From assembly GCA_000307305.1 (NCBI GenBank), contig DF158882.1, positions 929,495-993,494 on the forward strand: a stretch of 64,000 nt of DNA. Reading direction: 5' to 3'. Of this stretch, positions 18,413 through 27,247 are shown piece after piece. The notes under the pieces are model-generated. The model ran no database searches. It had not been told where the DNA came from and saw only the letters and a program-made list of their open reading frames with translations. Origin of the DNA: Enterobacteriaceae bacterium B14 (GTDB lineage Bacteria > Pseudomonadota > Gammaproteobacteria > Enterobacterales > Enterobacteriaceae). Numbering within the stretch: position 1 is the stretch's first letter; each line of letters begins with the position of its first letter. The position numbers and the translations under genes were made by a program.

Positions 18413-20269
18413 ATGCGCGCAATTTGGAGATTATTCACCGGGTTTTTCCGTGTGATATGGAGAACACTCAATTTTATCAGAGAGTTTATTTTAAACTTAT
18501 TTGTTCTATTAGTAATTTGTATCATCGGCCTGTTCTATTTTCAGTCTCAGCCAAAAAATGTTGAGCAAGAAAAAGGCGCATTACTAGTCGATCTAAGCGG
18601 TGTCATTGTTGATACCCCGAAAGTAAACAGCCATCTTGGGGCATTAAGTAAAAGCCTGCTTGGTTCGTCTGATTCACGTATGCAGGAAACCTCCCTTTTC
18701 GACGTGGTCGAGACGCTACGCCAAGCGAAGAAAGACCCTAAAATTACCGGTATCGTATTAACCTTGAATGATTTTATCGGTGCCGACCAGCCATCATTAA
18801 GCTATATAGGCAAAGCGCTAAAAGAGTTTCGGGATGCAGGAAAACCGATTTATGCGATAGGTGATAGTTACAGCCAGAGCCAATATTATCTTGCGAGCTT
18901 CGCCAACAAAATCTATCTCTCGCCTCAAGGCGCTGTCGAACAACGTGGTTTGGCAACCAACGGGCTTTATTTCAAATCCATGTTGGATAAATTGAAAGTC
19001 TCCACCCATATTTTCCGTGTCGGAACCTATAAGTCTGCGGTGGAACCTTATCTTCGAGATAGTATGTCGCCCGAGGCATACGCTGCCGATAGCCGCTGGC
19101 TGGGTGGATTATGGTCCAACTATACTGAAACCGTGGCCAAAAATCGTAAATCAACGCCGGATAAGCTTTACCCAGATGCGAAAGAGATGATTGCCAAACT
19201 CACTGCCAGTGATGGCAATATGGCCCACTATGCCCTGAAAAATAATCTGGTCGATAGTTTAGTGACCCGAGCGGATGTCGAAAAGCTGATGGTTAAACAG
19301 TTTGGCTGGGACAGTGCGACTCAGTCATTTAACAATATCAGCATTTATGATTACTCCCCACAGCCAGAAGTAACACAACCTGACGGCGATAAAATTGCCG
19401 TTATCTTCGCTAATGGCGCGATTATCGACGGAGAACAGACTCCAGGTATGGTCGGTGCCGACAGTACCGCAGAGGAAATCAGGCTTGCTCGCCTCGATCC
19501 TTTCGTCAAAGCCGTTGTTTTTCGAGTCAATAGCCCAGGCGGAAGTGTTACTGCATCAGAAACGATCCGTGACGAGCTGCTCGCCCTGCGTAAAACAGGC
19601 AAGCCTTTAGTTGTCTCTATGGGGGGGGTAGCGGCGTCTGGGGGTTACTGGGTTTCAACACCTGCGAACTATATTATTGCTAGCCCAAGTACGCTCACTG
19701 GTTCTATCGGTATTTTCGGAATGGTGTCCACCTTTGAGAATTCACTAGATTATATTGGCGTACATACCGATGGCGTGGCAACCTCACCATTAGCGGATAT
19801 ATCGCCAACGAAACAGCTCCCCGAAGAGTTCTCTCAACTCATGCAAATGAGTATTGAAAGTGGCTATAAACGCTTCTTATCAATTGTTTCAGAATCCCGT
19901 CACAAAACACCAGAGCAGATCGACAGCATTGCCCAAGGCCGGGTATGGCTAGGAAGCGATGCTAAAGATAACGGTTTAGTCGATCAGTTGGGCGATTTTG
20001 ATGATGCAGTGAAGAAAGCCGCCGAACTAGCAAAAGTAAAAGACTATCAGTTGGATTGGTATCTCACCGAACCTAGTCTCTTCGATTCGCTATTCAACGA
20101 ACTCTCTGCATCCGTGGTTGCATCATTACCGGAATCTTTACAGGTACTGATGCCATCACCGCTTATCGAGATGGCGAAGGCACTTAAACAGCAGCCAGGG
20201 GTATTTAGCGAGCTTAACGACCCACAAAATCGTTACGCTATCTGTTTCTCTTGCTCAAATATTCGCTAA
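18413..20269 (+). CDS. sppA: Signal peptide peptidase SppA (protease IV)
   Basis: Inner-membrane serine protease that degrades signal peptides left after secretion; acts from the periplasmic face as a tetramer. The 618-residue protein (same length as E. coli) has an N-terminal membrane anchor around residues 25-46 (FILNLFVLLVICIIGLFYF) and two tandem S49 domains. The catalytic pair is visible: general-base Lys in VGTYKSAVEPYLRD (near residue 209) in the first domain and nucleophile Ser in GGVAASGGYW (near residue 410) in the second. It is followed by its own terminator and then ansA-pncA, as in E. coli. Confidence 0.97.
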   Translation: MRAIWRLFTGFFRVIWRTLNFIREFILNLFVLLVICIIGLFYFQSQPKNVEQEKGALLVDLSGVIVDTPKVNSHLGALSKSLLGSSDSRMQETSLFDVVETLRQAKKDPKITGIVLTLNDFIGADQPSLSYIGKALKEFRDAGKPIYAIGDSYSQSQYYLASFANKIYLSPQGAVEQRGLATNGLYFKSMLDKLKVSTHIFRVGTYKSAVEPYLRDSMSPEAYAADSRWLGGLWSNYTETVAKNRKSTPDKLYPDAKEMIAKLTASDGNMAHYALKNNLVDSLVTRADVEKLMVKQFGWDSATQSFNNISIYDYSPQPEVTQPDGDKIAVIFANGAIIDGEQTPGMVGADSTAEEIRLARLDPFVKAVVFRVNSPGGSVTASETIRDELLALRKTGKPLVVSMGGVAASGGYWVSTPANYIIASPSTLTGSIGIFGMVSTFENSLDYIGVHTDGVATSPLADISPTKQLPEEFSQLMQMSIESGYKRFLSIVSESRHKTPEQIDSIAQGRVWLGSDAKDNGLVDQLGDFDDAVKKAAELAKVKDYQLDWYLTEPSLFDSLFNELSASVVASLPESLQVLMPSPLIEMAKALKQQPGVFSELNDPQNRYAICFSCSNIR

Positions 20270-20295
20270 TTACTCTCTTTTTTGCTCTATTTTCT

Positions 20296-20322
20296 AGCCC
20301 GGTGAATCACCGGGCTTTTTTT
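20296..20322 (+). terminator. Intrinsic terminator of sppA
   Basis: AGCCCGGTG and CACCGGGCT form a 9-bp stem with loop AAT, followed by seven T residues, starting 26 bases after the sppA stop codon. Confidence 0.93.
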
Positions 20323-20375
20323 CCTCCGCTATCAATCTATAATTCACGCTATCTTAAGTGTCAGAGATAATTCTC

Positions 20376-21386
20376 ATGAAAAAGAGGTCTATTTACGTCT
20401 CCTATACGGGTGGCACTATCGGGATGCAACGTTCAGCACATGGCTACATTCCTGTTTCTGGTCACCTACAGCGGCAATTAGCACTCATGCCTGAATTCCA
20501 CCGCCAAGAGATGCCCGACTTCACTATCCACGAATACCATCCTCTGATTGACTCTTCAGACATGTCCCCTACCGACTGGCAAACTATTGCGAGTGATATA
20601 GAGGCTAACTACGATTTATATGACGGGTTTGTTATCTTGCACGGTACAGATACGATGGCATACACCGCATCTGCACTTTCATTTATGTTAGAGAATTTGA
20701 ACAAACCCGTGATTGTCACCGGCTCACAAATACCCTTAGCTGAGTTGCGATCCGATGGGCAAACAAACTTGCTCAATGCGCTCTATTTAGCGGCGAACTA
20801 CCCGATTAATGAAGTCAGCCTGTTTTTCAATAACAAACTGTATCGGGGTAACCGTTCAACTAAAGCTCACGCTGATGGCTTCGATGCTTTCGCTTCGCCT
20901 AACTTTCCTATGTTGCTCGAAGCAGGCATACACATTAAGCACATCACCCCACTGACTGAGCTTACGCATACTGGCCCCTTAATAGTGCATGACATAAGCC
21001 CTCAGCCTATTGGTGTCATTACCCTCTACCCTGGGATTTCAGCAGAAGTTGTCGCCAATTTCCTTCGCCAGCCGGTAAAAGCTCTCATTCTTCGCTCCTA
21101 TGGCATAGGCAACGCTCCACAAAAAGAAGATTTGTTGAGTGAATTAAAACTCGCTTCCGAGCGCGGAATTATCGTCATTAATCTAACCCAATGTTTCTCT
21201 GGGCAGGTAAATATGGGCGGTTATGCGACGGGCAATGCGCTGGCTAATGCTGGCGTTATTGGTGGTTCAGATATGACCTTAGAAGCCGCTCTGACTAAAC
21301 TACATTACTTATTAAGCGCAGACCTTTCACCTGAAGAGGTGCGCCAAAGAATGCAGCAGAATTTACGCGGCGAACTTACCGAATAA
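20376..21386 (+). CDS. ansA: L-asparaginase I AnsA (cytoplasmic)
   Basis: Hydrolyses L-asparagine to aspartate and ammonia; low-affinity cytoplasmic isozyme, allosterically activated by asparagine in E. coli. Both active-site threonine motifs are present: YTGGTIGMQ near residues 9-17 and HGTDTMAYTA near 89-98. The 336-residue sequence is strongly like E. coli AnsA (338). I start at ATG 20376 (MKKRSIYVSYTGG), which matches E. coli MQKKSIYVAYTGG, not at the GTG six codons earlier. There is no signal peptide, which separates it from periplasmic AnsB. It is followed 48 bases later by pncA, forming the ansA-pncA pair. Confidence 0.97.
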   Translation: MKKRSIYVSYTGGTIGMQRSAHGYIPVSGHLQRQLALMPEFHRQEMPDFTIHEYHPLIDSSDMSPTDWQTIASDIEANYDLYDGFVILHGTDTMAYTASALSFMLENLNKPVIVTGSQIPLAELRSDGQTNLLNALYLAANYPINEVSLFFNNKLYRGNRSTKAHADGFDAFASPNFPMLLEAGIHIKHITPLTELTHTGPLIVHDISPQPIGVITLYPGISAEVVANFLRQPVKALILRSYGIGNAPQKEDLLSELKLASERGIIVINLTQCFSGQVNMGGYATGNALANAGVIGGSDMTLEAALTKLHYLLSADLSPEEVRQRMQQNLRGELTE

Positions 21387-21434
21387 AATATATAGAGTAA
21401 ACGCCTATTCTGATAGGCAGGCTTTGAGGAAAGC

Positions 21435-22073
21435 ATGATGAACTCAGCACTATTACTTATTGATTTACAAAATGACTTTTGCCAGAACGGCTCTCTTGCC
21501 GTTCCTGAAGGGGATAGTGTTATTGATGTTGCTAATCAGGCTATCACGCTCTTTCAAAAAAGAAAGTTACCTATCGTTGCCAGCCAAGACTGGCACCCTG
21601 CAGAACACCGCAGCTTCGCCGCTAACTCTGGTACTCAAGTAGGCCAAATTGGCATGCTGAACGATCTGCCACAAGTCTGGTGGCCGGTACATTGTGTACA
21701 AGAGACGATTGGCGCAGAGTTTCATCCCAAACTCCATCAGTCCGCTGTTACCAAAATTGTCCGTAAAGGCCAACAAATCGATGTAGATAGCTATAGTGCT
21801 TTTTTCGATAATGGTAGACGGATAAAAACCGAGCTAGATGATTGGCTAAAAGAGAATCATGTGACACGGCTATTTGTGATGGGGCTGGCAACAGATTACT
21901 GCGTAAAATTTACTGTGCTGGATGCGCTGGCGTTAAATTATGATGTGACAGTGATCATCGATGGCTGCCGTGGGGTCAATCTCCAGCCACAGGACAGTTC
22001 CAATGCCCTACAGGTGATGGCAGACAAAGGCGCAAAATTTATTATGGTGAAACAAGTATCCACGGCGTTATAA
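21435..22073 (+). CDS. pncA: Nicotinamidase PncA
   Basis: Converts nicotinamide to nicotinic acid for NAD salvage; also activates pyrazinamide. The 212-residue isochorismatase-fold protein shows the catalytic triad: Asp10 in LLIDLQNDF, Lys in KIVRKGQQ, and the nucleophile Cys in MGLATDYCVKFT (near residue 156). The metal-binding DWHPAEH block is near 52-58. Tandem ATGs (21435 and 21438) follow a GAGGA ribosome site; either could be used. It is the second gene of ansA-pncA and meets yeaC tail to tail over a hairpin. Confidence 0.96.
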   Translation: MMNSALLLIDLQNDFCQNGSLAVPEGDSVIDVANQAITLFQKRKLPIVASQDWHPAEHRSFAANSGTQVGQIGMLNDLPQVWWPVHCVQETIGAEFHPKLHQSAVTKIVRKGQQIDVDSYSAFFDNGRRIKTELDDWLKENHVTRLFVMGLATDYCVKFTVLDALALNYDVTVIIDGCRGVNLQPQDSSNALQVMADKGAKFIMVKQVSTAL

Positions 22074-22085
22074 CAACGACAATCG

Positions 22086-22113
22086 GCTGGTGCCGGCTGC
22101 ACCAGCTCTCTTT
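22086..22113 (+). terminator. Hairpin between convergent pncA and yeaC
   Basis: GCTGGTGC and GCACCAGC form an 8-bp stem with loop CGGCT, followed by TCTCTTT. It lies 12 bases after the pncA stop codon. The T-run is interrupted, so terminator strength is uncertain. Confidence 0.6.
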
Positions 22114-22136
22114 CTACCCTACGACGTTCCCAATAC

Positions 22137-22409
22137 TTAACCCTGCTTGATAGGGATCTCAAGCTCTGACAAAAACTGCTGTTTAAGCTCTTGCTTGCTC
22201 TTTAGCGTAATTTGCCCGTCAGTACCTATCGTCATATGTTCGGGGTTGTCATTATGTCTTGCTTGCCAGAGCATGACAGCTTGTAGGCTATACGCTTTCT
22301 GCTCGTTAGTTAGCGCAACGCCATCAGGCCATTTACCTAACTCAACAGCCGTCACCAAACGCTGGTAAATCTCCGGCGTCATCGCCTCAACAATCTCTTC
22401 GGCCTGCAT
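22137..22409 (-). CDS. yeaC: DUF1315 family protein YeaC
   Basis: Small conserved protein (90 residues) of unknown function. It matches E. coli YeaC clearly: PEIYQRLVTAVELGKWPDGVALTNEQK and MLWQARHN, then HMTIGTDGQ. There are no catalytic motifs. It lies directly downstream of msrB on the same strand (86-base gap), the E. coli arrangement, so it is probably cotranscribed with msrB. Confidence 0.92.
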   Translation of the reverse strand: MQAEEIVEAMTPEIYQRLVTAVELGKWPDGVALTNEQKAYSLQAVMLWQARHNDNPEHMTIGTDGQITLKSKQELKQQFLSELEIPIKQG

Positions 22410-22495
22410 GACCTTCGCTCCTTTTGTGCTTTTTTTGTATTGTTCGACAAAAAGCTGAATCGTTTCTGTTAAGATAGTTTAATCGTGCTAATAAA

Positions 22496-22903
22496 CTAGC
22501 CTAATGTACTGCTACCAGACTCATCGTCGATAAAATTCAACGAAGCAGAATTGACGCAGTAACGCTCTCCAGTGGTCGGTGGACCATCGGGAAACACATG
22601 CCCAAGATGGGCATCACAGTGTGCACACCGGATCTCGACTCGGTGCATATTATGAGAATAATCATCAATATAGCGAATAGCATCAGGGCTGACTGGGGCA
22701 TCAAAACTCGGCCAACCACAGCCAGAATCGAACTTGCTATCGGAGACAAATAATAGAGTGTTGCAGCAGATACAGCGATATGTTCCTTCACGCTTGTTGT
22801 GTAGAAGTTTGCCGCTGAAAGGCGCTTCGGTACCCCGTTCTTGGGTTACGTAATGCTGCACTTCGTTTAACGGTTTTTGTTCAGAATCTGAGGCTCTATC
22901 CAT
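22496..22903 (-). CDS. msrB: Peptide methionine (R)-S-oxide reductase MsrB
   Basis: Reduces methionine-R-sulfoxide in proteins using thioredoxin. The 135-residue protein has two CxxC zinc pairs (YRCICC and [11 protein letters not shown]), the substrate pocket SGCGWPSF, and the catalytic Cys in [11 protein letters not shown] near the C terminus, so it is a Cys-type and not a seleno-type MsrB. The resolving Cys position is as in E. coli. It is divergent from gapA across a 357-base regulatory region, as in E. coli. Confidence 0.96.
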   Translation of the reverse strand: MDRASDSEQKPLNEVQHYVTQERGTEAPFSGKLLHNKREGTYRCICCNTLLFVSDSKFDSGCGWPSFDAPVSPDAIRYIDDYSHNMHRVEIRCAHCDAHLGHVFPDGPPTTGERYCVNSASLNFIDDESGSSTLG

Positions 22904-23035
22904 GGTATTACTCTATCCCTCTTTTACGGCGTGTGTGGATGAGTGCGAATGGTGTCGATAATAACAAAAAATTAACAACATCTCAGCCGATTTTCCTCTA
23001 AACTATAGGCCGTATTGACTGATTTGCCTAAGTTT

Positions 23036-23051
23036 TGTGACGCAGTTCACA
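23036..23051 (+). promoter_or_regulatory. Consensus CRP site upstream of gapA
   Basis: TGTGACGCAGTTCACA is an exact TGTGA-N6-TCACA match. E. coli gapA is known to be CRP-controlled at one of its promoters; use at this site is inferred. The -10/-35 set it serves was not identified. Confidence 0.75.
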
Positions 23052-23189
23052 AATAGTGCTGAGGTCAGCTTTTTATCAGATATTTCCTCCCATTATTAGG
23101 ATGAAGTATCACGTGTTAGGAAGCGTGCAATTACTGCAAAAAAAAACAGACTGAGTTTTGACTTTTCGCAATAATTGACACGATTCCGC

Positions 23190-23217
23190 TTGACGGCTGG
23201 CAAGGTTTTTGTAATTT
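23190..23217 (+). promoter_or_regulatory. Proximal gapA promoter
   Basis: TTGACG (23190-23195), 16-base spacer containing GGCAAGGTTTTTG, TAATTT (23212-23217). The spacer and the following ACAACC resemble the main E. coli gapA promoter as I recall it. Start of transcription would be near 23224, giving a leader of about 37 bases. Confidence 0.65.
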
Positions 23218-23248
23218 TACAACCAACCTTTTATTCACTAATCAATAG

Positions 23249-24256
<1,008 letters not shown>

Positions 24257-24278
24257 TTAGCAATGAGTAATTAATATT

Positions 24279-24305
24279 AAGGGTGGCTTTTAGCCGCCCT
24301 TTTTT
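24279..24305 (+). terminator. Intrinsic terminator of gapA
   Basis: AAGGGTGGC and GCCGCCCTT form a 9-bp stem (one G-U pair) followed by a T-run. It begins 22 bases after the gapA stop codon. Confidence 0.9.
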
Positions 24306-24404
24306 ATTACCTCTGTCTTATGTTATTTACTGGTTTTTAATGACAATATTCTAGCCTTACCCTTAATGCTAAGGGGCCGCTTTTACTATTCGGATACCAA
24401 TCAA

Positions 24405-25274
24405 ATGACAAATATCTTTGCTCTACCGATTACTGAAAAAATCAGCTCTGTATTATCCCTTCGCCAATTAGATCAGCTTACTGCTGTCGTTATTGATCAC
24501 CCAAAAGTGCGCGCAGCTATCTCGCTACAAGGCGCACACTTATTAGCATGGCAACCTGAAGGCGAACAGCCTGTTATTTGGCTCAGTGAAACCACAGCAT
24601 TTACGCCACAGGTGGCTATTCGCGGTGGTGTACCTATTTGCTGGCCATGGTTTGGCAAGATTGCCACACCGTCTCACGGGTTCGCTCGAATTCTACCTTG
24701 GGAGCTTACTGCACACGATGAAGATGCCTCTGGTGTCATACTCACTTTTACACTAAAAGAGTCCGCAGAAACCAAGAAGCATTGGCCACATGATTTCACG
24801 CTGCTCGCTCGTTTCAAGCTAGGTGAAACCTGTGAAATTGAGCTTGAATCCCACGGTGATTATCAAGCTACCGCTGCGCTGCATACCTATTTCCAAATTG
24901 GCGATATCAGCCAGATTAAAATCAGTGGATTAGGCGGGCCATTCATCGATAAAGTCGCAGGTAATGAATCTACTCAATCTGAGGATTTAACCTTTAATGG
25001 TCAAACCGACCGCGTCTATACTCATCCAGAACACAGCTCACTCATCGTAGACCCTTCATTACGACGCACTATCGAAGTTCACCATCACCATCATAGCGAT
25101 GTCGTGGCTTGGAACCCCGGAGAAGAAATTGCTCAGACCTTAGCAGACATGCCTGATAACGGTTATCAGACAATGGTTTGCGTTGAAACGGCACGAGTTA
25201 GCCAACCGTTGGTGGCTACCGCGGAATCACCATCAAGGCTCTCAGTAACGATACGTAGCCGTAAACATAGTTAA
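24405..25274 (+). CDS. yeaD: Glucose-6-phosphate 1-epimerase family protein YeaD
   Basis: Aldose-1-epimerase-fold protein of the D-hexose-6-phosphate mutarotase group, interconverting alpha and beta glucose-6-phosphate. The 289-residue sequence has the family's catalytic-region blocks IRGGVPICWPWFG, HGFARILPWEL (His) and the late CVETAR (Glu), and LHTYFQIGDI in the middle. It matches E. coli YeaD (294). I start at ATG 24405 (MTNIFALPI, E. coli MIKKIFALPV); the frame is open 13 codons further up with no support. The HHHHH run near residue 223 is native: E. coli has a His-rich turn there too. Its place after gapA is conserved. Confidence 0.94.
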   Translation: MTNIFALPITEKISSVLSLRQLDQLTAVVIDHPKVRAAISLQGAHLLAWQPEGEQPVIWLSETTAFTPQVAIRGGVPICWPWFGKIATPSHGFARILPWELTAHDEDASGVILTFTLKESAETKKHWPHDFTLLARFKLGETCEIELESHGDYQATAALHTYFQIGDISQIKISGLGGPFIDKVAGNESTQSEDLTFNGQTDRVYTHPEHSSLIVDPSLRRTIEVHHHHHSDVVAWNPGEEIAQTLADMPDNGYQTMVCVETARVSQPLVATAESPSRLSVTIRSRKHS

Positions 25275-25458
25275 GTATAAATAGGGGGCACAGTGTGATT
25301 GCTCGCCCCTGTTTTTGGTGATTAATTCCTGAGGGATATTGTGCACTGGCATCTATTACATTAATCAGATTTATCAAATGGTTTAATAAGATTAACCTAA
25401 GTACAATCTGCTCTATATTCCGTAGCCAAAATAACCATTAACGAAAGATTCTATTTTT

Positions 25459-26004
25459 ATGCTTATAAAGACACTACTGCGTACTAGCCTATTATGTTCA
25501 ACCCTATTTTGGTGCGCCGTTTCTACCTCTTTTGCAGGCGACCCTGGCCCATACCGCTTGGCTTTTTTAGATATCTCTGAAGAACCCTATCAAGATGGGC
25601 AAAAAATGGTGATAGAACTGCGTAAAATGTCCTCCCCTTCACCCGATTGGAAGGCATGCTTTCTCTGCAATGCAGATGATGACTCCAACGTTGGCGTCAT
25701 TTATCTCTATTCCGTACCTGTCGGGTTATCTATTGAAGACGTACGTAAAGCTGTAAATGGAGATAGCGTAGCAAAACGTAAAATGCAGACGGTTTTGTAT
25801 AAATTCGCAGATCACCAGGATATGCCCATTGATGGGCTATTAGCCTATGAGCACAAAGAAGGCGTAGTAAACATTTACACGATGGACAGGAAGATTGGTT
25901 CAAAGTTAAGTGTAGAAAGTAAGCCTATAAAAACGAAGTTACTGCACTCAAGCTTAGATAAGATGTTAGAAAGTGCGGCTCAAAAGTTAAAACGTGATAT
26001 TTAA
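25459..26004 (+). CDS. Secreted protein of unknown function
   Basis: I do not recognise this family. The 181-residue product begins with a clear Sec signal peptide: MLIKTLLR, hydrophobic core to about residue 20, probable cleavage after SFA (near residue 26), leaving GDPGPYRLAF. The mature part of about 155 residues has a CxxC pair (ACFLCNADDD, near residues 67-70) that could form a disulfide or bind metal, mixed alpha/beta-looking sequence, and a Lys-rich amphipathic C-terminal helix. There is no lipobox or membrane anchor, so it is probably periplasmic. It stands alone between yeaD and convergent mipA, where E. coli has unrelated genes (yeaE), so it is accessory. Confidence 0.75.
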   Translation: MLIKTLLRTSLLCSTLFWCAVSTSFAGDPGPYRLAFLDISEEPYQDGQKMVIELRKMSSPSPDWKACFLCNADDDSNVGVIYLYSVPVGLSIEDVRKAVNGDSVAKRKMQTVLYKFADHQDMPIDGLLAYEHKEGVVNIYTMDRKIGSKLSVESKPIKTKLLHSSLDKMLESAAQKLKRDI

Positions 26005-26010
26005 TTTATC

Positions 26011-26047
26011 GCTGCAGGGCATTTCAGCCAATGAGATCCCCTGCGGC
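26011..26047. terminator. Hairpin between convergent genes
   Basis: GCTGCAGGG (26011-26019) pairs with CCCTGCGGC (26039-26047), 9 bp with one G-U pair and a 19-base loop, just after the stop codon of the unknown gene and 10 bases before the mipA stop. There is no clear T-run on either side. Confidence 0.4.
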
Positions 26048-26056
26048 AATTCATCA

Positions 26057-26797
26057 CTAGAACGTATACGTCACGCCACTTATCAACATTCCAGCGTATG
26101 ATTTATCAACCATCGGGCTGTCCTTCACTTCGCTGTCTAAGCGAGTGTAACGCCCGGAGAAAAATGCATTCCACTCTTTATTAATGGAATAGTTCGCCGC
26201 CAGCTCCACATAAGGTGACCAACTCTCATCTGCATCATACTTACTTAAGCCACTGCGGAGAGATTCTGCTCGGCTAATACCGTAATAGTATTGGTTTTGG
26301 TTTTCGCTAGACCAGTTCACACCCAATCCGGGTGTCACGCTAAAATCACCAACATGAAAAGTGTAGAGGTAAGCCAAATCAGCCGTTGCACCATTACTGT
26401 TATTCAACGTATCCCCTGCCAACGCAGCGCGGATCTTACCCCACTCTTCTTCGTGTTGATAAGCAATACCCGCCATCAGGGTTGAGCGTCGTTTATCCAA
26501 GCTCTTCATTGCTAAGCTGTCACTATCGCTCGGGTCATAATGCAATGGAGAATAGAACACCATTGCAGAAAGCTTATTTGAGTCATCATTCCACAAATAA
26601 TAGCCTGCGGTTAGGCTGTGAACATAAAAGCTGTCGCTGTCATAATTTATGATAGGGGCAGGATAGACACGATCTTGGCCGCTCTTATAAGGGCTTGGTG
26701 TCACCAATACCCCAGCGCCTAGAGATAATGTGCCTGCCACCGAAGCATGAGCAAATAGCCCTGCCATTAACGCGAGGCTGAATGTAGATAATTTCAT
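26057..26797 (-). CDS. mipA: MltA-interacting protein MipA (OmpV family)
   Basis: Outer-membrane beta-barrel-like protein; in E. coli it scaffolds the murein hydrolase MltA with PBP1B. The 246-residue protein has a signal peptide (MKLSTFSLALMAGLFAHASVAG, cleavage near 21), then alternating polar/aromatic strands. Conserved blocks include SLGAGVLVTPSPYKSG, YYLWNDDSNKLS, LDKRRSTLMAGIAY, SENQNQYYYGISRAES and SPYVELAANYS, ending in ITYTF-like ...GVTYTF, with the terminal Phe typical of outer-membrane barrels. All align with E. coli MipA (248). It is convergent with the unknown secreted gene and divergent from yeaG. Confidence 0.94.
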   Translation of the reverse strand: MKLSTFSLALMAGLFAHASVAGTLSLGAGVLVTPSPYKSGQDRVYPAPIINYDSDSFYVHSLTAGYYLWNDDSNKLSAMVFYSPLHYDPSDSDSLAMKSLDKRRSTLMAGIAYQHEEEWGKIRAALAGDTLNNSNGATADLAYLYTFHVGDFSVTPGLGVNWSSENQNQYYYGISRAESLRSGLSKYDADESWSPYVELAANYSINKEWNAFFSGRYTRLDSEVKDSPMVDKSYAGMLISGVTYTF

Positions 26798-27247
26798 TTA
26801 AAATAGACCTTTGTTTTTAATAAACCACCAGCCGCGAATTGTAGAACGGATGCCTTCGTTACGATTAACGCTTCATGCTACATAATTTTTCAAAAAAATA
26901 ACCAGACTTACACTTTCTCTATGACAGAAAAATGTCACTCTCACGCCTTTGCCTACACGTACCATCGCGCTTCTCTCTTATGCCCCTAAAACGCCTTAAA
27001 AAACGCGAAGTTATTTTTCGTGTAAATTTAATCAGAGATGAGGAAATTATTCAGATGCCAACTAAGCTTGATCTTATGAGGCCGTTGTTAGGTAAGCAGA
27101 TGTCTCTCAAATCTGTTCGCTTCAAAACATTTACTGAAACGATAGATGAGAAAAAATGACTCAACCGCACGGCCTCTTAAGGGGATTCATACTCTAAATC
27201 TTATTTTTCCTTATCACTGTGCGTACTAAAGAAGGACGGGCATACCT
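26798..27247. promoter_or_regulatory. mipA/yeaG divergent region
   Basis: 450 bases with mipA and yeaG promoters expected. A 75-codon frame (26932-27159, + strand; the last 34 codons from ATG 27055 have a GAGGA 10 bases upstream) has no recognised family and I do not call it. CTTACACTTT near 26908 and CATACTCTAA near 27189 resemble sigma-S -10 boxes only loosely. No sigma-54 site was seen. Confidence 0.4.

Noticed and set aside
25078-25096. Run of five His in YeaD resembling an affinity tag
   Set aside because: It is internal, inside an otherwise conserved region, and E. coli YeaD has a His-rich turn at the same place; it is native.
26932-27159. 75-codon frame upstream of yeaG
   Set aside because: No ribosome site at the first start and only a distant one at the internal ATG 27055; no recognised family. 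Left uncalled, though the basic peptide could be checked.
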